64,000 nucleotides of DNA from Nostoc sphaeroides (GCF_003443655.1 NZ_CP031941.1:2475501-2539500), one strand, 5' to 3'. Counted from the stretch's first letter, positions 8,663-18,360 are shown. Program-made: numbers and translations. Notes: generated by a model from the sequence alone, not told the origin.

Positions 8663-9259
8663 ATGCCTTATAATCCACAAAAACATCATCGGCATTCTAT
8701 CCGCTTAAAAGGACACGATTACACCCAACATGGTGCATATTTCATCACCATCTGCACTAGAGGACGGCAATGTTTATTTGGTAATGTGGTTAACGGCGAA
8801 ATGCAATTAAATTCTTTAGGTAATATTGCCTTAAATTGCTGGCAAACAATACCCGCTCATTTTTCCCACATTGAATTAGATACCTTTGTGGTTATGCCTA
8901 ACCATATACACGGCATCTTAATCATAACCGACAACCCTGTAGGGGCAAGGCATTGCCTTGCCCTTAATCAACATCCCGAACGCAACACAGAAAAATTCGG
9001 TAAACCTGTACGCGGTTCTATATCTACAGTTATTGGTAGTTATAAAAGCGTTGTCAGCAAACGCATTAATATAATTTGGCAGACTAAAGGACAATCAATC
9101 TGGCAACGCAATTTTTATGAACACATTGGCAGAGAAGAAAAATCTATAGATAACATCCGAGAATATATTGTCAATAATCCCCAGCGTTGGGCAGACGATC
9201 CAGAAAACACAACATCTAATTCTGACGCTCTAGATTACATTTTCGATATCCCTTTTTAA
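8663..9259 (+). CDS. REP-associated tyrosine transposase (RAYT, TnpA_REP family)
   Basis: A Y1 single-strand DNA transposase-like protein of 198 residues. Family signatures are in order: HGAYFITICTRGRQCLFG near the N-terminus, the HUH-type metal motif VMPNHIHGI near 85, and the nucleophile Tyr context FYEHIGREEKSIDNIREYI near 155-175 followed by NNPQRW. RAYTs act on REP palindromes. REPs of one family lie on both sides (8411, 8561, 9315) and one lies inside the gene (8939-8964). The internal REP keeps the frame and encodes PVGARHCLAL between the HUH and Tyr motifs. All catalytic motifs are intact, so activity is possible. Confidence 0.93.
   Translation: MPYNPQKHHRHSIRLKGHDYTQHGAYFITICTRGRQCLFGNVVNGEMQLNSLGNIALNCWQTIPAHFSHIELDTFVVMPNHIHGILIITDNPVGARHCLALNQHPERNTEKFGKPVRGSISTVIGSYKSVVSKRINIIWQTKGQSIWQRNFYEHIGREEKSIDNIREYIVNNPQRWADDPENTTSNSDALDYIFDIPF
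8939..8964. repeat. REP palindrome inside the RAYT coding sequence
   Basis: GTAGGGGCAAGGCATTGCCT TGCCCT, matching the flanking REPs at 8561 and 9315. It is translated in frame. Confidence 0.85.
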
Positions 9260-9314
9260 TCAAAAATCATGTGTTTGGTTATAAACATCAATTCGCACTG
9301 AGACGCAACACATT

Positions 9315-9340
9315 GTAGGGGCACGGCATTGCCGTGCCCT
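9315..9340. repeat. REP palindrome downstream of RAYT
   Basis: GTAGGGGCACGGCATTGCCG TGCCCT, 56 bp after the RAYT stop. Confidence 0.85.
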
Positions 9341-9398
9341 CATAATCAATATGTAGAATGCGTCAAAACAATTCAAAATTCAAAATTACTGCGCTGAC

Positions 9399-9644
9399 TC
9401 ACCAATCCAACTCTTCATCGCATTCTTGGATCGGAGTTGCTAGCCCTTCTTTGATAGATTCTCCCATTCCAGGTACAGATAACAAGTAAAGAGTCTCCTG
9501 AATTGCAGACCAGTCTTTTTCCGCCAGCAGAATCGCATTACCGCGATCGCCCTGAATAATCACAGGCTTACCCTGCTCTGCAACTTGGTCTATCAGTTCT
9601 TGTAAATTATTTTGAGCCTCGTTGACGGGAAGCGAAGACATCAT
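9399..9644 (-). CDS. Phd/YefM-family antitoxin, apparently without toxin
   Basis: The 81-residue protein has the Phd/YefM N-terminal DNA-binding fold signature: LPVNEAQNNLQELIDQVAEQ then GKPVIIQGDRGNAILL and KDWSAIQETLYLL. Such antitoxins normally precede a RelE/YoeB/Doc toxin gene. On this strand the next sequence is only a REP and the convergent RAYT, so the toxin is absent. It may be an orphan regulator or the remnant of a pair. Two adjacent ATGs (9644, 9641) are possible starts. Confidence 0.85.
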   Translation of the reverse strand: MMSSLPVNEAQNNLQELIDQVAEQGKPVIIQGDRGNAILLAEKDWSAIQETLYLLSVPGMGESIKEGLATPIQECDEELDW

Positions 9645-9811
9645 GCTTTTTTAGCTCACGATAACTTTACTTTAGTTTATCTACGAACTTAGAGCAAAAA
9701 TGTCTTGGCGTAGCCCGTCCCGTCATAAACATCGCTTGTCGCCTAATCGTGCGTCTGGGCTTACTCTGAGAACTCAGATGTTCTAAACTGAAACTACGTT
9801 GTAAGCACTCA

Positions 9812-10060
9812 ATGATGGCACAAATCACATTTAAGGTTGAAGCATTTTGGGATTCAGACGCAGAAGTTTGGGTAGCAACTAGTGATGACGTACCTGGATT
9901 AGTAACAGAAGCTTCTACGATTGAGGTTCTGACGCAAAAACTGCGAGAAATAATTCCAGAACTGATCGTTATCAACAAAATTGTCCCTCCTGACTATGTG
10001 GGTTCTATCACCTTTGAGTTAACTAGCCATCGACAAGAGTTGATTAAGGTGGCTTCATAG
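9812..10060 (+). CDS. hicB: DUF1902/HicB-like antitoxin
   Basis: 82 residues with the small HicB-type fold: ITFKVEAFWDSDAEVWVATS then DDVPGLVTEASTIEVL. This is the partial RNase H-like domain of HicB/DUF1902 proteins, which neutralise HicA toxins. Its stop codon directly abuts the ATG of the next gene (TAGATG), indicating translational coupling. No C-terminal DNA-binding domain is present. Start: ATG 9812 or 9815. Confidence 0.85.
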   Translation: MMAQITFKVEAFWDSDAEVWVATSDDVPGLVTEASTIEVLTQKLREIIPELIVINKIVPPDYVGSITFELTSHRQELIKVAS

Positions 10061-10258
10061 ATGGGTGCGTCGTTTACTCCTGAGTTGAAAAAGATGCTTT
10101 CAGCAGTTGGGTGCTACTTTGAACGGCAAGGCAAAGGAGATCATGAAATCTGGTACAGTCCAATTACAGATCGTTGGTTTGTTGTAGACGGAATCATCAA
10201 GTCACGCCATACCGCTAACGGAGTTTTGAAACAAGCTGGAATTCCCAAAGCTTTTTAG
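10061..10258 (+). CDS. hicA: HicA-family toxin (mRNA interferase)
   Basis: 65 residues with the HicA dsRNA-binding-like fold: ELKKMLSAVGCYFERQGKGD then HEIWYSP, carrying the conserved catalytic His of HicA, and SRHTANGVLKQAGIP at the C-terminus. HicA cleaves mRNA under stress. The order is antitoxin then toxin with zero spacing to hicB. Partner, size and motif all agree. Confidence 0.85.
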   Translation: MGASFTPELKKMLSAVGCYFERQGKGDHEIWYSPITDRWFVVDGIIKSRHTANGVLKQAGIPKAF

Positions 10259-10379
10259 GGAGGTAGCAAGTAGCAAGTAAGGACGCTAGAACAGAAAAAA
10301 TAGACTTTTAATCAGCAAGCTTGAGGCTGGGAACTCGGAACTTGTGCTTTGAACTTCAACAACCGAGTTCTAAGGATCA

Positions 10380-13300
10380 ATGATGGTGAATCAAATGTAT
10401 TGGAAATGGGGCTTTAGACTATTAATTGTATTCTTCGGGCTGTGGCTACTCCTCGATCTGGGTTCCCGCATGGGAGCAGAGATTTTTTGGTTTCAGGAAG
10501 TCGGCTACCTCCAAGTATTTCTGTTGAGGGTGGTAACTCGTGGTGTCTTGTGGGTAATCGTGGCTGGGATAACTGCTGCTTATCTACTGCTAAACCTGGC
10601 TCTCGCACAACGGTTAAAATATCCCCAGTCGCTGAAGATTGAAGAAGTGAGGCGTGAGGAAGCAGAACTGAGCAGTGAATTAAAGAATTTTCTCAGTCCT
10701 CATTATCAAACACGCAACGAAACCCGGACACTTACACCGCAACGCCTTAAACCATTCAGATTGCGCTGGTTATTACCCCTAGCTTTCGTACTGAGCTTGT
10801 TGATCGGGTTAATGCTGGCTCACTATGGTCAAATTGCTCTTTCTTACTGGCATCCTCCAGTTAATAAAGCTAGTCAACCCATTATTGCCCTATTTCGACC
10901 AGAGACAATCTGGCAACTCTTGAGGCAGATTTTCTCTCAAGTATGGTATTTCGGTTTAATTGTGGGAATAGCGATCGCCATCTTAATCTATCCCCAATTC
11001 TTACTAACTGCGATCGCAGTTCTCTTCAGTCCCATTTTTGCCTTCATCCTATTCCAAAACTGGGCAAAGGTGCTGCAATATTTACACCCTACTCTTTTCA
11101 ACAGCACTGAGCCTTTATTTGGTCGAGATATCAGCTTTTACGTATTTTCCTTACCCGTTTGGGAACTGCTAGAACTCTGGCTGATGGGATTATGTTTGTA
11201 TGGCTTTGTCGCTGTTACTCTCACTTATCTCTTATCGGCTGACAGTTTGAGTCAGGGGATTTTCCCTGGTTTTTCACCCCAGCAGCAGCGTCATTTATCC
11301 GGTATGGGTGGCTTGTTGATGCTGGTAGTGGCTTTTAGTTATTGGCTGAGTCGCTATGAACTGGTGTATTCTACGCGTGGAGTAAGTTATGGTGCCAGCT
11401 ATACCGATGTGACAGTCCAGTTGCCAGCCTACACCGTCTTGTGCATCGTGGCAGTTGCGATCGCAACTTACCTACTTTGGCAAACCTTTTTCTGGAAACC
11501 CAAATCTCAGTATCGTCACTTGATGTTTTACGGATTAGGGCTTTATCTAGTACTAGTTGTAGCTGCTGACCTTATTCTACCTACGGTGGTGCAATCTTTA
11601 ATTGTCCTACCTAATGAGTTGCAACGAGAGCAACCCTACATTGAGCGGACTATTGCCTTAACTCGCCAAGCATTCGATTTAGAGGCGATCGATACCAGAA
11701 CCTTCAACCCCCAAGGAACACTAACTGAAGCTGATATTCAAAATAATGACTTGACAATTCGGAATATTCGCCTTTGGGATCAGCGGCCACTGTTACAAAC
11801 TAACCGTCAACTGCAACAAATTCGGCCGTATTATCGGTTCCCCGATGCCGATATTGATCGGTATACTCTGAAAACAGATGTCACTTCACGCCGACCATCA
11901 GCCCCCCAAAAACCGCCAGAACCTGAGCAGCAAGCAGATGAACCAACAGAACGGCGGCAGGTACTGATTGCTGGACGAGAACTAAACTACAGTGCAGTAC
12001 CACAGGAAGCTCAAACATGGGTTAACCGCCATTTAATTTATACCCACGGTTTTGGGTTCACTGTTAGCCCAGTTAATACAGTTGGGCCGGGTGGGCTACC
12101 AGAATATTTTGTCAAAGATATTAGCGGTAATAGTACTGCCCTGACAACTTCCAGTGAAGCGATTCGTGACAGTATTCCCATTGGGCAACCCCGAATTTAT
12201 TACGGTGAAATAGCTAATACCTACGTGATGACTGGCACAAGAGTTAGAGAGCTAGACTATCCCAGTGGTAGTGACAATGTTTACAACTCTTATGATGGTC
12301 TGGGTGGCGTTGAAATTGCTTCAGCATGGCGACGCTGGCTATTTGCCATGTATTTGAAGGATTGGCAAATGTTATTCACACGGGACTTTTTGCCTGAGAC
12401 AAAGGTGTTGTTCCGGCGAAATGTGAAGCAACGTATTCAAGCGATCGCACCTTTTTTGAAATTTGACAGCGACCCTTATTTAGTAGCTGCTGATGCAAAT
12501 CTTGATTTACCAAGTAATCCCAGTTATCTTTACTGGATTGTTGATGCCTACACAACGAGCGATCGCTATCCTTACTCAGACACTGGTAGCGAGGGGATCA
12601 ACTACATTCGTAATTCTATCAAGGTCGTGATTGATGCCTATCACGGTACTGTTAACTTTTATATTGCCGATCCAAGCGATCCGATCATTGCCACTTGGTC
12701 AGCGATATTTCCCAACATGTTCAAACCGCTCAGTACAATGCCAGTCAATCTCCGCACTCATACGCGGTATCCGGTAGACTTTTTCAAAATTCAATCTGAG
12801 CGGTTGATGACCTACCACATGACCGATCCCCAGGTATTTTACAACCGGGAAGATCAGTGGCAGATTCCTAACGAAATTTATGGCAGCGAAGCCCGTCCGG
12901 TAGAGCCGTATTATTTGATTACTAGTTTACCCACTGTACCGTTTGAAGAGTTTATTCTGCTTCTACCCTATACTCCCAGACAACGGACTAATTTAATCGC
13001 TTGGTTAGCGGCGCGATCGGATGGTGATAACTATGGTAAATTATTGTTATATTCCTTTCCTAAAGAAAGGCTGGTTTACGGCCCAGAGCAAATCGAGGCG
13101 CGAATTAACCAAGACCCAGTAATTTCTCAGCAAATTTCCCTGTGGAATCGTCAGGGATCGAGAGCTATTCAAGGCAATCTATTAGTAATTCCCATTGAGC
13201 AATCGCTGCTGTATGTTGAGCCAATCTATTTAGAAGCCACACAGAATAGCTTACCAACTTTGGTGCGGGTAGTTGTGGCTTACGAAAACCGCATTGTCAT

Positions 13301-13403
13301 GGCACAAACCTTAGAACAAGCATTGCAGGCAATTTTTAAACCTGAGGTTACACCAGCCCCGCCGATTATCCGTCCCTTTGAAGAAGCAGCCCCGCCAGGT
13401 TAA
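10380..13403 (+). CDS. UPF0182 family integral membrane protein
   Basis: A 1007-residue member of UPF0182 (COG1615), a family of large bacterial membrane proteins without a settled function. The N-terminal ~410 residues hold about seven hydrophobic helices (for example near 12-30, 48-70, 130-150, 185-240, 265-290, 310-330, 350-365, 385-405). A large soluble region follows, including a Pro/Glu-rich linker around 505-525 and long conserved blocks such as [20 protein letters not shown] and [20 protein letters not shown]. The C-terminus is Pro-rich. Candidate starts are 10380, 10383 and 10395. The first two lie in a sequence related to the repeat at 8237, so the true start may be ATG 10395 ([10 protein letters not shown]). 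Confidence 0.9.
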   Translation: MMVNQMYWKWGFRLLIVFFGLWLLLDLGSRMGAEIFWFQEVGYLQVFLLRVVTRGVLWVIVAGITAAYLLLNLALAQRLKYPQSLKIEEVRREEAELSSELKNFLSPHYQTRNETRTLTPQRLKPFRLRWLLPLAFVLSLLIGLMLAHYGQIALSYWHPPVNKASQPIIALFRPETIWQLLRQIFSQVWYFGLIVGIAIAILIYPQFLLTAIAVLFSPIFAFILFQNWAKVLQYLHPTLFNSTEPLFGRDISFYVFSLPVWELLELWLMGLCLYGFVAVTLTYLLSADSLSQGIFPGFSPQQQRHLSGMGGLLMLVVAFSYWLSRYELVYSTRGVSYGASYTDVTVQLPAYTVLCIVAVAIATYLLWQTFFWKPKSQYRHLMFYGLGLYLVLVVAADLILPTVVQSLIVLPNELQREQPYIERTIALTRQAFDLEAIDTRTFNPQGTLTEADIQNNDLTIRNIRLWDQRPLLQTNRQLQQIRPYYRFPDADIDRYTLKTDVTSRRPSAPQKPPEPEQQADEPTERRQVLIAGRELNYSAVPQEAQTWVNRHLIYTHGFGFTVSPVNTVGPGGLPEYFVKDISGNSTALTTSSEAIRDSIPIGQPRIYYGEIANTYVMTGTRVRELDYPSGSDNVYNSYDGLGGVEIASAWRRWLFAMYLKDWQMLFTRDFLPETKVLFRRNVKQRIQAIAPFLKFDSDPYLVAADANLDLPSNPSYLYWIVDAYTTSDRYPYSDTGSEGINYIRNSIKVVIDAYHGTVNFYIADPSDPIIATWSAIFPNMFKPLSTMPVNLRTHTRYPVDFFKIQSERLMTYHMTDPQVFYNREDQWQIPNEIYGSEARPVEPYYLITSLPTVPFEEFILLLPYTPRQRTNLIAWLAARSDGDNYGKLLLYSFPKERLVYGPEQIEARINQDPVISQQISLWNRQGSRAIQGNLLVIPIEQSLLYVEPIYLEATQNSLPTLVRVVVAYENRIVMAQTLEQALQAIFKPEVTPAPPIIRPFEEAAPPG

Positions 13404-13770
13404 GCGATTTTAAGGCTAAATTGTTACCAAGCCCTTCGGGCAGGGAACTCTTAAGAGGGAACAGGGAACAGCTTTGAAAACCTGCCCGAATTTTGGGTCT
13501 AAAGCCCCTAAATTTATTTATGAAAAAAAATAAAAACATTTTTTAAGGGGACGCGCAGCGCAAGAAAAAATACGTCCTTGTACAAATCTCCTAATTTTAA
13601 TTATGGGGATTTCCCTGTTCCCTCTTGCCTGTTCCCTGTTCCCTTTTAAATAGCAGGCGACAGTGAGCGTAGACGCGCAGCGGGTTGTCGTAAGACATCG
13701 CCATTAACAAAATTTATTGCAACAGAAATAGTTTAATGGGTCAACATAAAGTAATAGACACTAAAAGTTA
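13404..13770. other. Intergenic, inverted low-complexity repeats
   Basis: It contains AGAGGGAACAGGGAACAG (about 13453) and its inverted counterpart CTGTTCCCTCTTGCCTGTTC CCTG (about 13615-13640), able to form a long stem, plus short dispersed repeats (GACGCGCAGCG, about 13551 and 13671). No gene is seen. Confidence 0.6.
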
Positions 13771-13953
13771 ATGGACATGCTACAAAATAACCAACTAGAG
13801 ATTCGCCACATCAGTCCTGAAGTGAGGCAGTTGATTAAAATGTACGCCGATGTTAATAACTGTACGCAGTCTGAGATGTTGGAACGCATTATTTTGGAGT
13901 GGGATGCCCAACAAAGCGAGAGCGAACGACCGCCAGGAGATGAAGATGAATAG
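13771..13953 (+). CDS. Small hypothetical protein, possible ribbon-helix-helix type
   Basis: 60 residues. IRHISPEVRQLIKMYADVNN followed by CTQSEMLERIILEW resembles the strand-helix-helix pattern of small RHH DNA-binding proteins, with an acidic tail (ERPPGDEDE). It is not assigned to a named family. It stands alone, convergent with the gene at 14011. Confidence 0.5.
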   Translation: MDMLQNNQLEIRHISPEVRQLIKMYADVNNCTQSEMLERIILEWDAQQSESERPPGDEDE

Positions 13954-14010
13954 CTTTCTTGGACAATCTTTAGCCAGCTTCTAGCGACATAGTTTCATGA
14001 ATTTGGGTCT

Positions 14011-14478
14011 TTAGTTGGAGAAAAACTTTCTAGAGATTGGGTCTTGTTTGAGGGATTGAATAAAATCCCTCAAAGTCATCATGCTGCCTGTTAAAGTGAA
14101 TTTAGGAGTGCCATTTTGAGCAACGATTCTCACTTCACCATCTTGGATCTGAATCTTATTTTTAATACTATCCCATAGAGTATTGAAGCTGTGATCATCG
14201 TTGCAACCATTGGCTTCAAGGAATCTTTGCCGTACTTCTGTTTTTAGTGCTAGTGCTTCTGCTGCTTGAGTTCGCGCCTCAAAGTGCTTAACTACATCTT
14301 CGTAAGCACTCTCCCTGAGAGTTTTGTTTTCAGCCTGAACTTGCTGTAACTGAGTTTTTACGGCTTGCAGTTGGGATGCTAAAGCGGCTGATTTATGGTA
14401 TTCAAGTTTTAAGGCTTGCTTGGCATTGGCTAACAAGGTTTTATAATCTAGCTGATCTTGATTTTTTTCGGATTGCAT
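14011..14478 (-). CDS. Hypothetical coiled-coil protein
   Basis: 155 residues, soluble. Residues ~12-85 are a heptad-like coiled coil (KQALKLEYHKSAALASQLQA, VKTQLQQVQAENKTLRES). The C-terminal ~60 residues (GEVRIVAQNGTPKFTLTGSM then MTLRDFIQSLKQDP) look like a small globular domain. The domain order recalls phage scaffold-like proteins, but no phage genes are near, so I make no assignment. Confidence 0.65.
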   Translation of the reverse strand: MQSEKNQDQLDYKTLLANAKQALKLEYHKSAALASQLQAVKTQLQQVQAENKTLRESAYEDVVKHFEARTQAAEALALKTEVRQRFLEANGCNDDHSFNTLWDSIKNKIQIQDGEVRIVAQNGTPKFTLTGSMMTLRDFIQSLKQDPISRKFFSN

Positions 14479-14582
14479 TTTTATCTCTTGATCAACAGAT
14501 TTTCGGTGATCAACTCTCGTCAGTTATATGATAAAAACTGGCGAGAGCTTAGTAAATATTCTGTATGTTATCTGAGTATTAG

Positions 14583-14885
14583 TTAGTTCACCAATAATGG
14601 TGATTCAGAGCTAGGATTCTCCTGAATACTACTCAGACTAGAACTAATGTGAGAGCGGATAGCTCGTTCATAAACACTAGTCTGCTGAGTGCGTACCCCT
14701 ACAGCTTGATATATTAAGTTAACGTCTGGGAATTCCGACCAATACATCAAAAAAATGTCTTTAGCTGGAGTAATAATTTCATAATTATTCTCTTGTCTTT
14801 TCTTTCTAAGTTTACAATTATTTAGTTGCAATTTTTGTCTGAATAGTTGTTCAAATTCTGAAATTAAATCTGAAGTATTTTTCAT
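14583..14885 (-). CDS. Hypothetical protein
   Basis: 100 residues, no recognised domain, no signal peptide or membrane segment. A basic patch KLRKKRQENN lies near residue 25. It is 104 bp upstream of the coiled-coil gene on the same strand, so they may be cotranscribed. Confidence 0.5.
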   Translation of the reverse strand: MKNTSDLISEFEQLFRQKLQLNNCKLRKKRQENNYEIITPAKDIFLMYWSEFPDVNLIYQAVGVRTQQTSVYERAIRSHISSSLSSIQENPSSESPLLVN

Positions 14886-15158
14886 GGTTCATACACGTTA
14901 AAACGTGTTAATTATGCAAAGACTATCTGGTGATATTACTAAGTATGACACTTCAGATACCTCTTACTATATAGTGTATCAGTTATCGGGTATTTGAGAA
15001 GGGGATTTAGACAGAGGGTAGCTCATTGCTCAGGCTTTGGTAGAAAAGAGGCTGTGCGATCGCTCGATCTGTTGATCAGGATTTTACCCAGAGACACCCT
15101 ATATAATCACACAGCTAAATCACATATTTTCTTTAGAGCCTTGCGGGGCAATCAGTAC

Positions 15159-16562
15159 CTACAGGCTACAGCCTGGGACTTCAAGTCCTTCTGCAAAGCT
15201 GATTAATTCCAAGTACTCTGGATTTTCTACGAACTTTTTGGCTGCTAGCAAGCCGGCAATGCTCCAAGTTTGATAAATTCTAGCTTCTTTGCCAATCAAA
15301 CGGCCATTGTTGCCATCGTAGTATTCAGGGAATTTATCTTTAAATAAACGCCTTTCGGCAATGGCTACAGCTGCTTGGGCAAGTTCTGTTCTACCTGCTT
15401 TCAATGCTGCTGCGGTAAATAACCACAGCAAAACGGGCCAGTTACCGCCGTTGTGATAAGACCAAGCCCTGTTCTTAGAATCACATCCTGTAACAATTCT
15501 CCACTCTAAACCATCCATTGCTGGAAAACAAATTTTAACAGGCATATAGCCGATCAAGTCTTGCCAACGTTGGGCAAATAAATTCATAATGCTTTGAGAT
15601 TCTTTTTCGCTTGCTAAGGAAGTTAAGATTGCCATCAGATTTCCCAGAGTAAAAAAGCGAAAATCTATCCGTCCAGGCCCCAGATTTCCGGCTAAATATC
15701 CTCCAGTTTCGGGCAACCACTCGGTCAACCAACTGGGGATTGATTCTGAGTTGATGTTGAATTTATTAACAATTTCTTTACCAAATTCGTTATCTTTGTA
15801 ACGATAGATTTCCCCCAATCGCTTCAGGTCTAGCCAATAATAGTTGCGGATATGATATTTCAAAGATCCCAATCGCCTATTGACTTTGCCAATGTAGCTA
15901 TCGCCATCCCCATCTGGTAAAAGCAATTCAGTAGCAGCCCTGAGGGATGCATAGAATAACACCTGAATTTCTAGAGGATGTTCGTAGACTCCCATACGAC
16001 GGTCAATCATAAACGCGCCATCGGGAACTAACATTGTTGGGTACATAGAAAAGCGATGTACCAAGCAAAGATCCAAAATTAACTTGATTCCTGCTTGAAA
16101 ATCTGGCTGACGCGCTAGAGTCAAATCGCCTGTAGTTTTTTCATAAGCGCGTAGCAAGAGAATCCACCACATACAAGAATCAATTGGGGGAACACGAGCG
16201 ATCGCCAGTTCACCAAAATCAGCGACCAAAAATTCCTCATTCCCATTAGAATGTACTTTGAAACTTGCAGGCATTAATCCCGCTCCTGGTTCAAAGCAAT
16301 CTATCTGCTTTTCATGACTTTGTAATTTCAGTGTTTCTACTAAGAAATTACGCACAATCTCTGCTTTGCCGTGCATGAGAAACACCAAGGCAGAAGGGAC
16401 AAAATCGCGGAGGAAACACTGGTCATAATTGAGTGCATCCGCCTCCGCATCTCTGGCGGCTACAGTACCAATGGGTTTTCCCTGGTAATAAATTATCGAC
16501 TCTTCCAACAATTCCCAGGCTTCTGCTTCCAGGAGACTGTTTTGATCAATGGCGCTAGTCAT
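15159..16562 (-). CDS. invB: GH100 alkaline/neutral invertase
   Basis: Hydrolyses sucrose to glucose and fructose in the cytoplasm. The 467 residues match the length of Anabaena neutral invertases. D187 in [11 protein letters not shown] and E413 in FPEYYDG align with the catalytic Asp188/Glu414 pair reported for Anabaena InvA. HPLEIQ and [18 protein letters not shown] are also conserved. In Anabaena the invertase InvB is needed for diazotrophic growth, because sucrose is the carbon carrier to heterocysts. The invB symbol is inferred from family and context and could be invA. It lies 68 bp downstream of an SDR gene on the same strand. The last residues (LEVPGCSL) are encoded in a dispersed repeat. 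Confidence 0.88.
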   Translation of the reverse strand: MTSAIDQNSLLEAEAWELLEESIIYYQGKPIGTVAARDAEADALNYDQCFLRDFVPSALVFLMHGKAEIVRNFLVETLKLQSHEKQIDCFEPGAGLMPASFKVHSNGNEEFLVADFGELAIARVPPIDSCMWWILLLRAYEKTTGDLTLARQPDFQAGIKLILDLCLVHRFSMYPTMLVPDGAFMIDRRMGVYEHPLEIQVLFYASLRAATELLLPDGDGDSYIGKVNRRLGSLKYHIRNYYWLDLKRLGEIYRYKDNEFGKEIVNKFNINSESIPSWLTEWLPETGGYLAGNLGPGRIDFRFFTLGNLMAILTSLASEKESQSIMNLFAQRWQDLIGYMPVKICFPAMDGLEWRIVTGCDSKNRAWSYHNGGNWPVLLWLFTAAALKAGRTELAQAAVAIAERRLFKDKFPEYYDGNNGRLIGKEARIYQTWSIAGLLAAKKFVENPEYLELISFAEGLEVPGCSL

Positions 16563-16630
16563 GGGCGTTTAATTCCACTAATGGTATGTATCGGCTTAAT
16601 TGTGGAAAGTACGCAAGCCTTGCCTCTTTT

Positions 16631-17440
16631 TCAAGCTGACCAGCTTTCTCGGAAGTCAGCATACAGAGTCAATCCACCATCTATGAATAGGGTTTGTCCG
16701 GTGATATAGGCGGCTTCATCCGAAGCTAAAAAAGCTACTGCGGCTGCCATCTCCTCCGAGGAGCCAGCACGCCCCATTGGGATGTGACTTTCCACGATCG
16801 CCTTTTTTTCAGGATCGTCTATCCAGGCTTGATTTATTGGCGTGACTGTTGCTCCGGGGGCAATAGCGTTGACACGAATACCAAGGCTTGCATATTCCAA
16901 TGCTAAAGTTTTGGTCAGGTTTTCCATACCGCCTTTGCTAATGGAATAACTGATATACATCGGTCGCGGAATAATTTCGTGAACGCTGGAAATATTAATA
17001 ATCACCCCCGGACGATTAGCAGACAGGAGGTGTTTAATAGTTTCACGAGCGCAGAGATACGCACCCCGGAGGTTAACTGCAATTACTCGGTCAAAGTCTG
17101 CTGTGGTAACTTCGTGAGACGGACTTTCTATTTGAATGCCAGCATTGTTAACTAGAATATCTAAACTGCCAAATTCCTTTACTACGGTGTTGACCATCTC
17201 AACAATGTCTGATTCTTGGGAGACATCTCCTTGAACCAGTAGCGACTTCACACCACAATTTTCGATATTTCCGCAGGCTTTTTGTAGTGCCATCTCTTCC
17301 GTGTCTGCCGCGCCTTCAGGGCTTTTGCGGTAATTGATGGCGATGTTGCACCCTTCTTCGGCGAGTCTGATAGCGATCGCTTGACCAATACCTGAAGTTG
17401 CACCTGTAATTAAAGCATTCTTTCCTTTTAACCCTATCAT
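16631..17440 (-). CDS. SDR family oxidoreductase, glucose 1-dehydrogenase-like
   Basis: A classical short-chain dehydrogenase. The cofactor motif TGATSGIG is near the N-terminus, NNAG follows, the catalytic Ser is in INISSVHE, and the Tyr/Lys pair is in YSISK; PMGRAGSSEEMAAAVAFLAS and TGQTLFIDGG close the fold. Closest family type is NAD(P)-dependent glucose 1-dehydrogenase, though substrate cannot be read from sequence. The ATG at 17440 gives a normal N-terminus (269 aa); a TTG at 17467 would add nine residues. It is upstream of the invertase, and a sugar dehydrogenase next to a glucose-releasing enzyme is functionally plausible. Confidence 0.82.
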   Translation of the reverse strand: MIGLKGKNALITGATSGIGQAIAIRLAEEGCNIAINYRKSPEGAADTEEMALQKACGNIENCGVKSLLVQGDVSQESDIVEMVNTVVKEFGSLDILVNNAGIQIESPSHEVTTADFDRVIAVNLRGAYLCARETIKHLLSANRPGVIINISSVHEIIPRPMYISYSISKGGMENLTKTLALEYASLGIRVNAIAPGATVTPINQAWIDDPEKKAIVESHIPMGRAGSSEEMAAAVAFLASDEAAYITGQTLFIDGGLTLYADFRESWSA

Positions 17441-17554
17441 ATTTTCTGCCCTTACTTGAATTTGCAACAGTCAAAAAATTTTGGATTTTAGATTATTCTT
17501 TTGAGTATTAAAGTTGCTATTGTCAACCCCCAATAGAGGGAATTTAAAAAGTCT

Positions 17555-17695
17555 GAAGACTGGGAATGTATTCCAAATGGGCTGCTCTGCCTCCTCTTTC
17601 TTGACGAGAGGCGGAGCCTCCCAGAATGGGTTCCCAGGCTGGAGCCTGGGAACGAGGCAACACAAGACTTTGGACTTATCTTAGTGCCATTCGGT
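17555..17695. repeat. Dispersed composite repeat (CTGGGAA...GAGGCGGAGCC family)
   Basis: AAGACTGGGAATGTATTCC ... GAGAGGCGGAGCCTCCCAG ... TCCCAGGCTGGAGCCTGGGA ... CTTAGTGCCATTCGG. The same modules recur at 23035-23400, 34661-34770 and 51570-51640. Nested palindromes, no coding capacity. Confidence 0.7.
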
Positions 17696-17703
17696 ATTAG
17701 TCC

Positions 17704-18360
17704 CTAGCGCAAATTCGCTGGCACTTTTTCAGGAACTACCCAATAGTAAATAGTTTTGCCCTCTACAGTCAGCGTCTGATCTGGTTTCCAGTCGCCCATA
17801 TCGAAGGCATGGGAGACAATGCGAGTACCAGGTTTGAGTTCACTCAATAGCTTGGGGCGAAGTTTGAGGTTGATTTCAGGCAGCAAGTAAAGTGTAACTA
17901 CTGTTGCTTTACTAAAGTCAGTGTTGAACAAGTCTTGTTGGACAAACTTCACGCGATCGGTTACTCCTGCCTTCTGGGCATTCTCATTAGCTTCTTTGAC
18001 GCGTTGGGGGTCAATATCTATGCCGACACCCTGCGTACCAAACTTTTGTGCCGCAGTATTAACAATTCTGCCATCACCGCTACCAAGGTCGTAAAGCATA
18101 TCAGTCTTACCCACTTTTGCCACTTTCAACATTGCATCTACCACTGGCTGTGGTGTAGGTACATAAGGAACATCGCCGGGGCGTTCTTGTGTTTGAGTTG
18201 TTGTCGTAACTGGTGTTTCGGTTTCGGTCTGACCTGTTAAAGTAGAAGGTTGTGTCCCGGCTTCCAAATCTTGCTGTTGCGGCGCACATCCAGCAATTCC
18301 CAAGCTGGTAATACTAACGCCTGTAACCAATAAAAACAGAATTTTTTTGAAGTTCATCAA
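17704..18360 (-). CDS. Methyltransferase-domain lipoprotein
   Basis: 218 residues. The N-terminus is a lipoprotein signal peptide with lipobox LGIAGC (Cys at ~25), followed by a Thr/Gln-rich linker to ~60. The rest is a class I SAM-dependent methyltransferase fold: VPYVPTPQPVVDAML, motif I DLGSGDGRIV, GVGIDIDPQRV and FVQQDLFNTDF. The catalytic region resembles FAM173/ATPSC-type lysine methyltransferases. A SAM enzyme anchored outside the cytoplasmic membrane is unusual, because SAM is cytoplasmic. Alternatives are thylakoid-lumen or unprocessed membrane anchoring with a cytoplasmic catalytic domain. Confidence 0.8.
   Translation of the reverse strand: MMNFKKILFLLVTGVSITSLGIAGCAPQQQDLEAGTQPSTLTGQTETETPVTTTTQTQERPGDVPYVPTPQPVVDAMLKVAKVGKTDMLYDLGSGDGRIVNTAAQKFGTQGVGIDIDPQRVKEANENAQKAGVTDRVKFVQQDLFNTDFSKATVVTLYLLPEINLKLRPKLLSELKPGTRIVSHAFDMGDWKPDQTLTVEGKTIYYWVVPEKVPANLR

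Noticed and set aside
9667..9978. 103-codon reverse frame over the HicB-like gene
   Set aside because: Shadow frame: the forward HicB/HicA pair has family motifs and start-stop coupling.
14994..15206. 70-codon forward frame at the invertase 3' end
   Set aside because: Overlaps the invertase on the other strand and a repeat; no protein-like features.
16631..17467. TTG start at 17467 for the SDR gene
   Set aside because: ATG at 17440 gives the normal SDR N-terminus with a plausible ribosome site.
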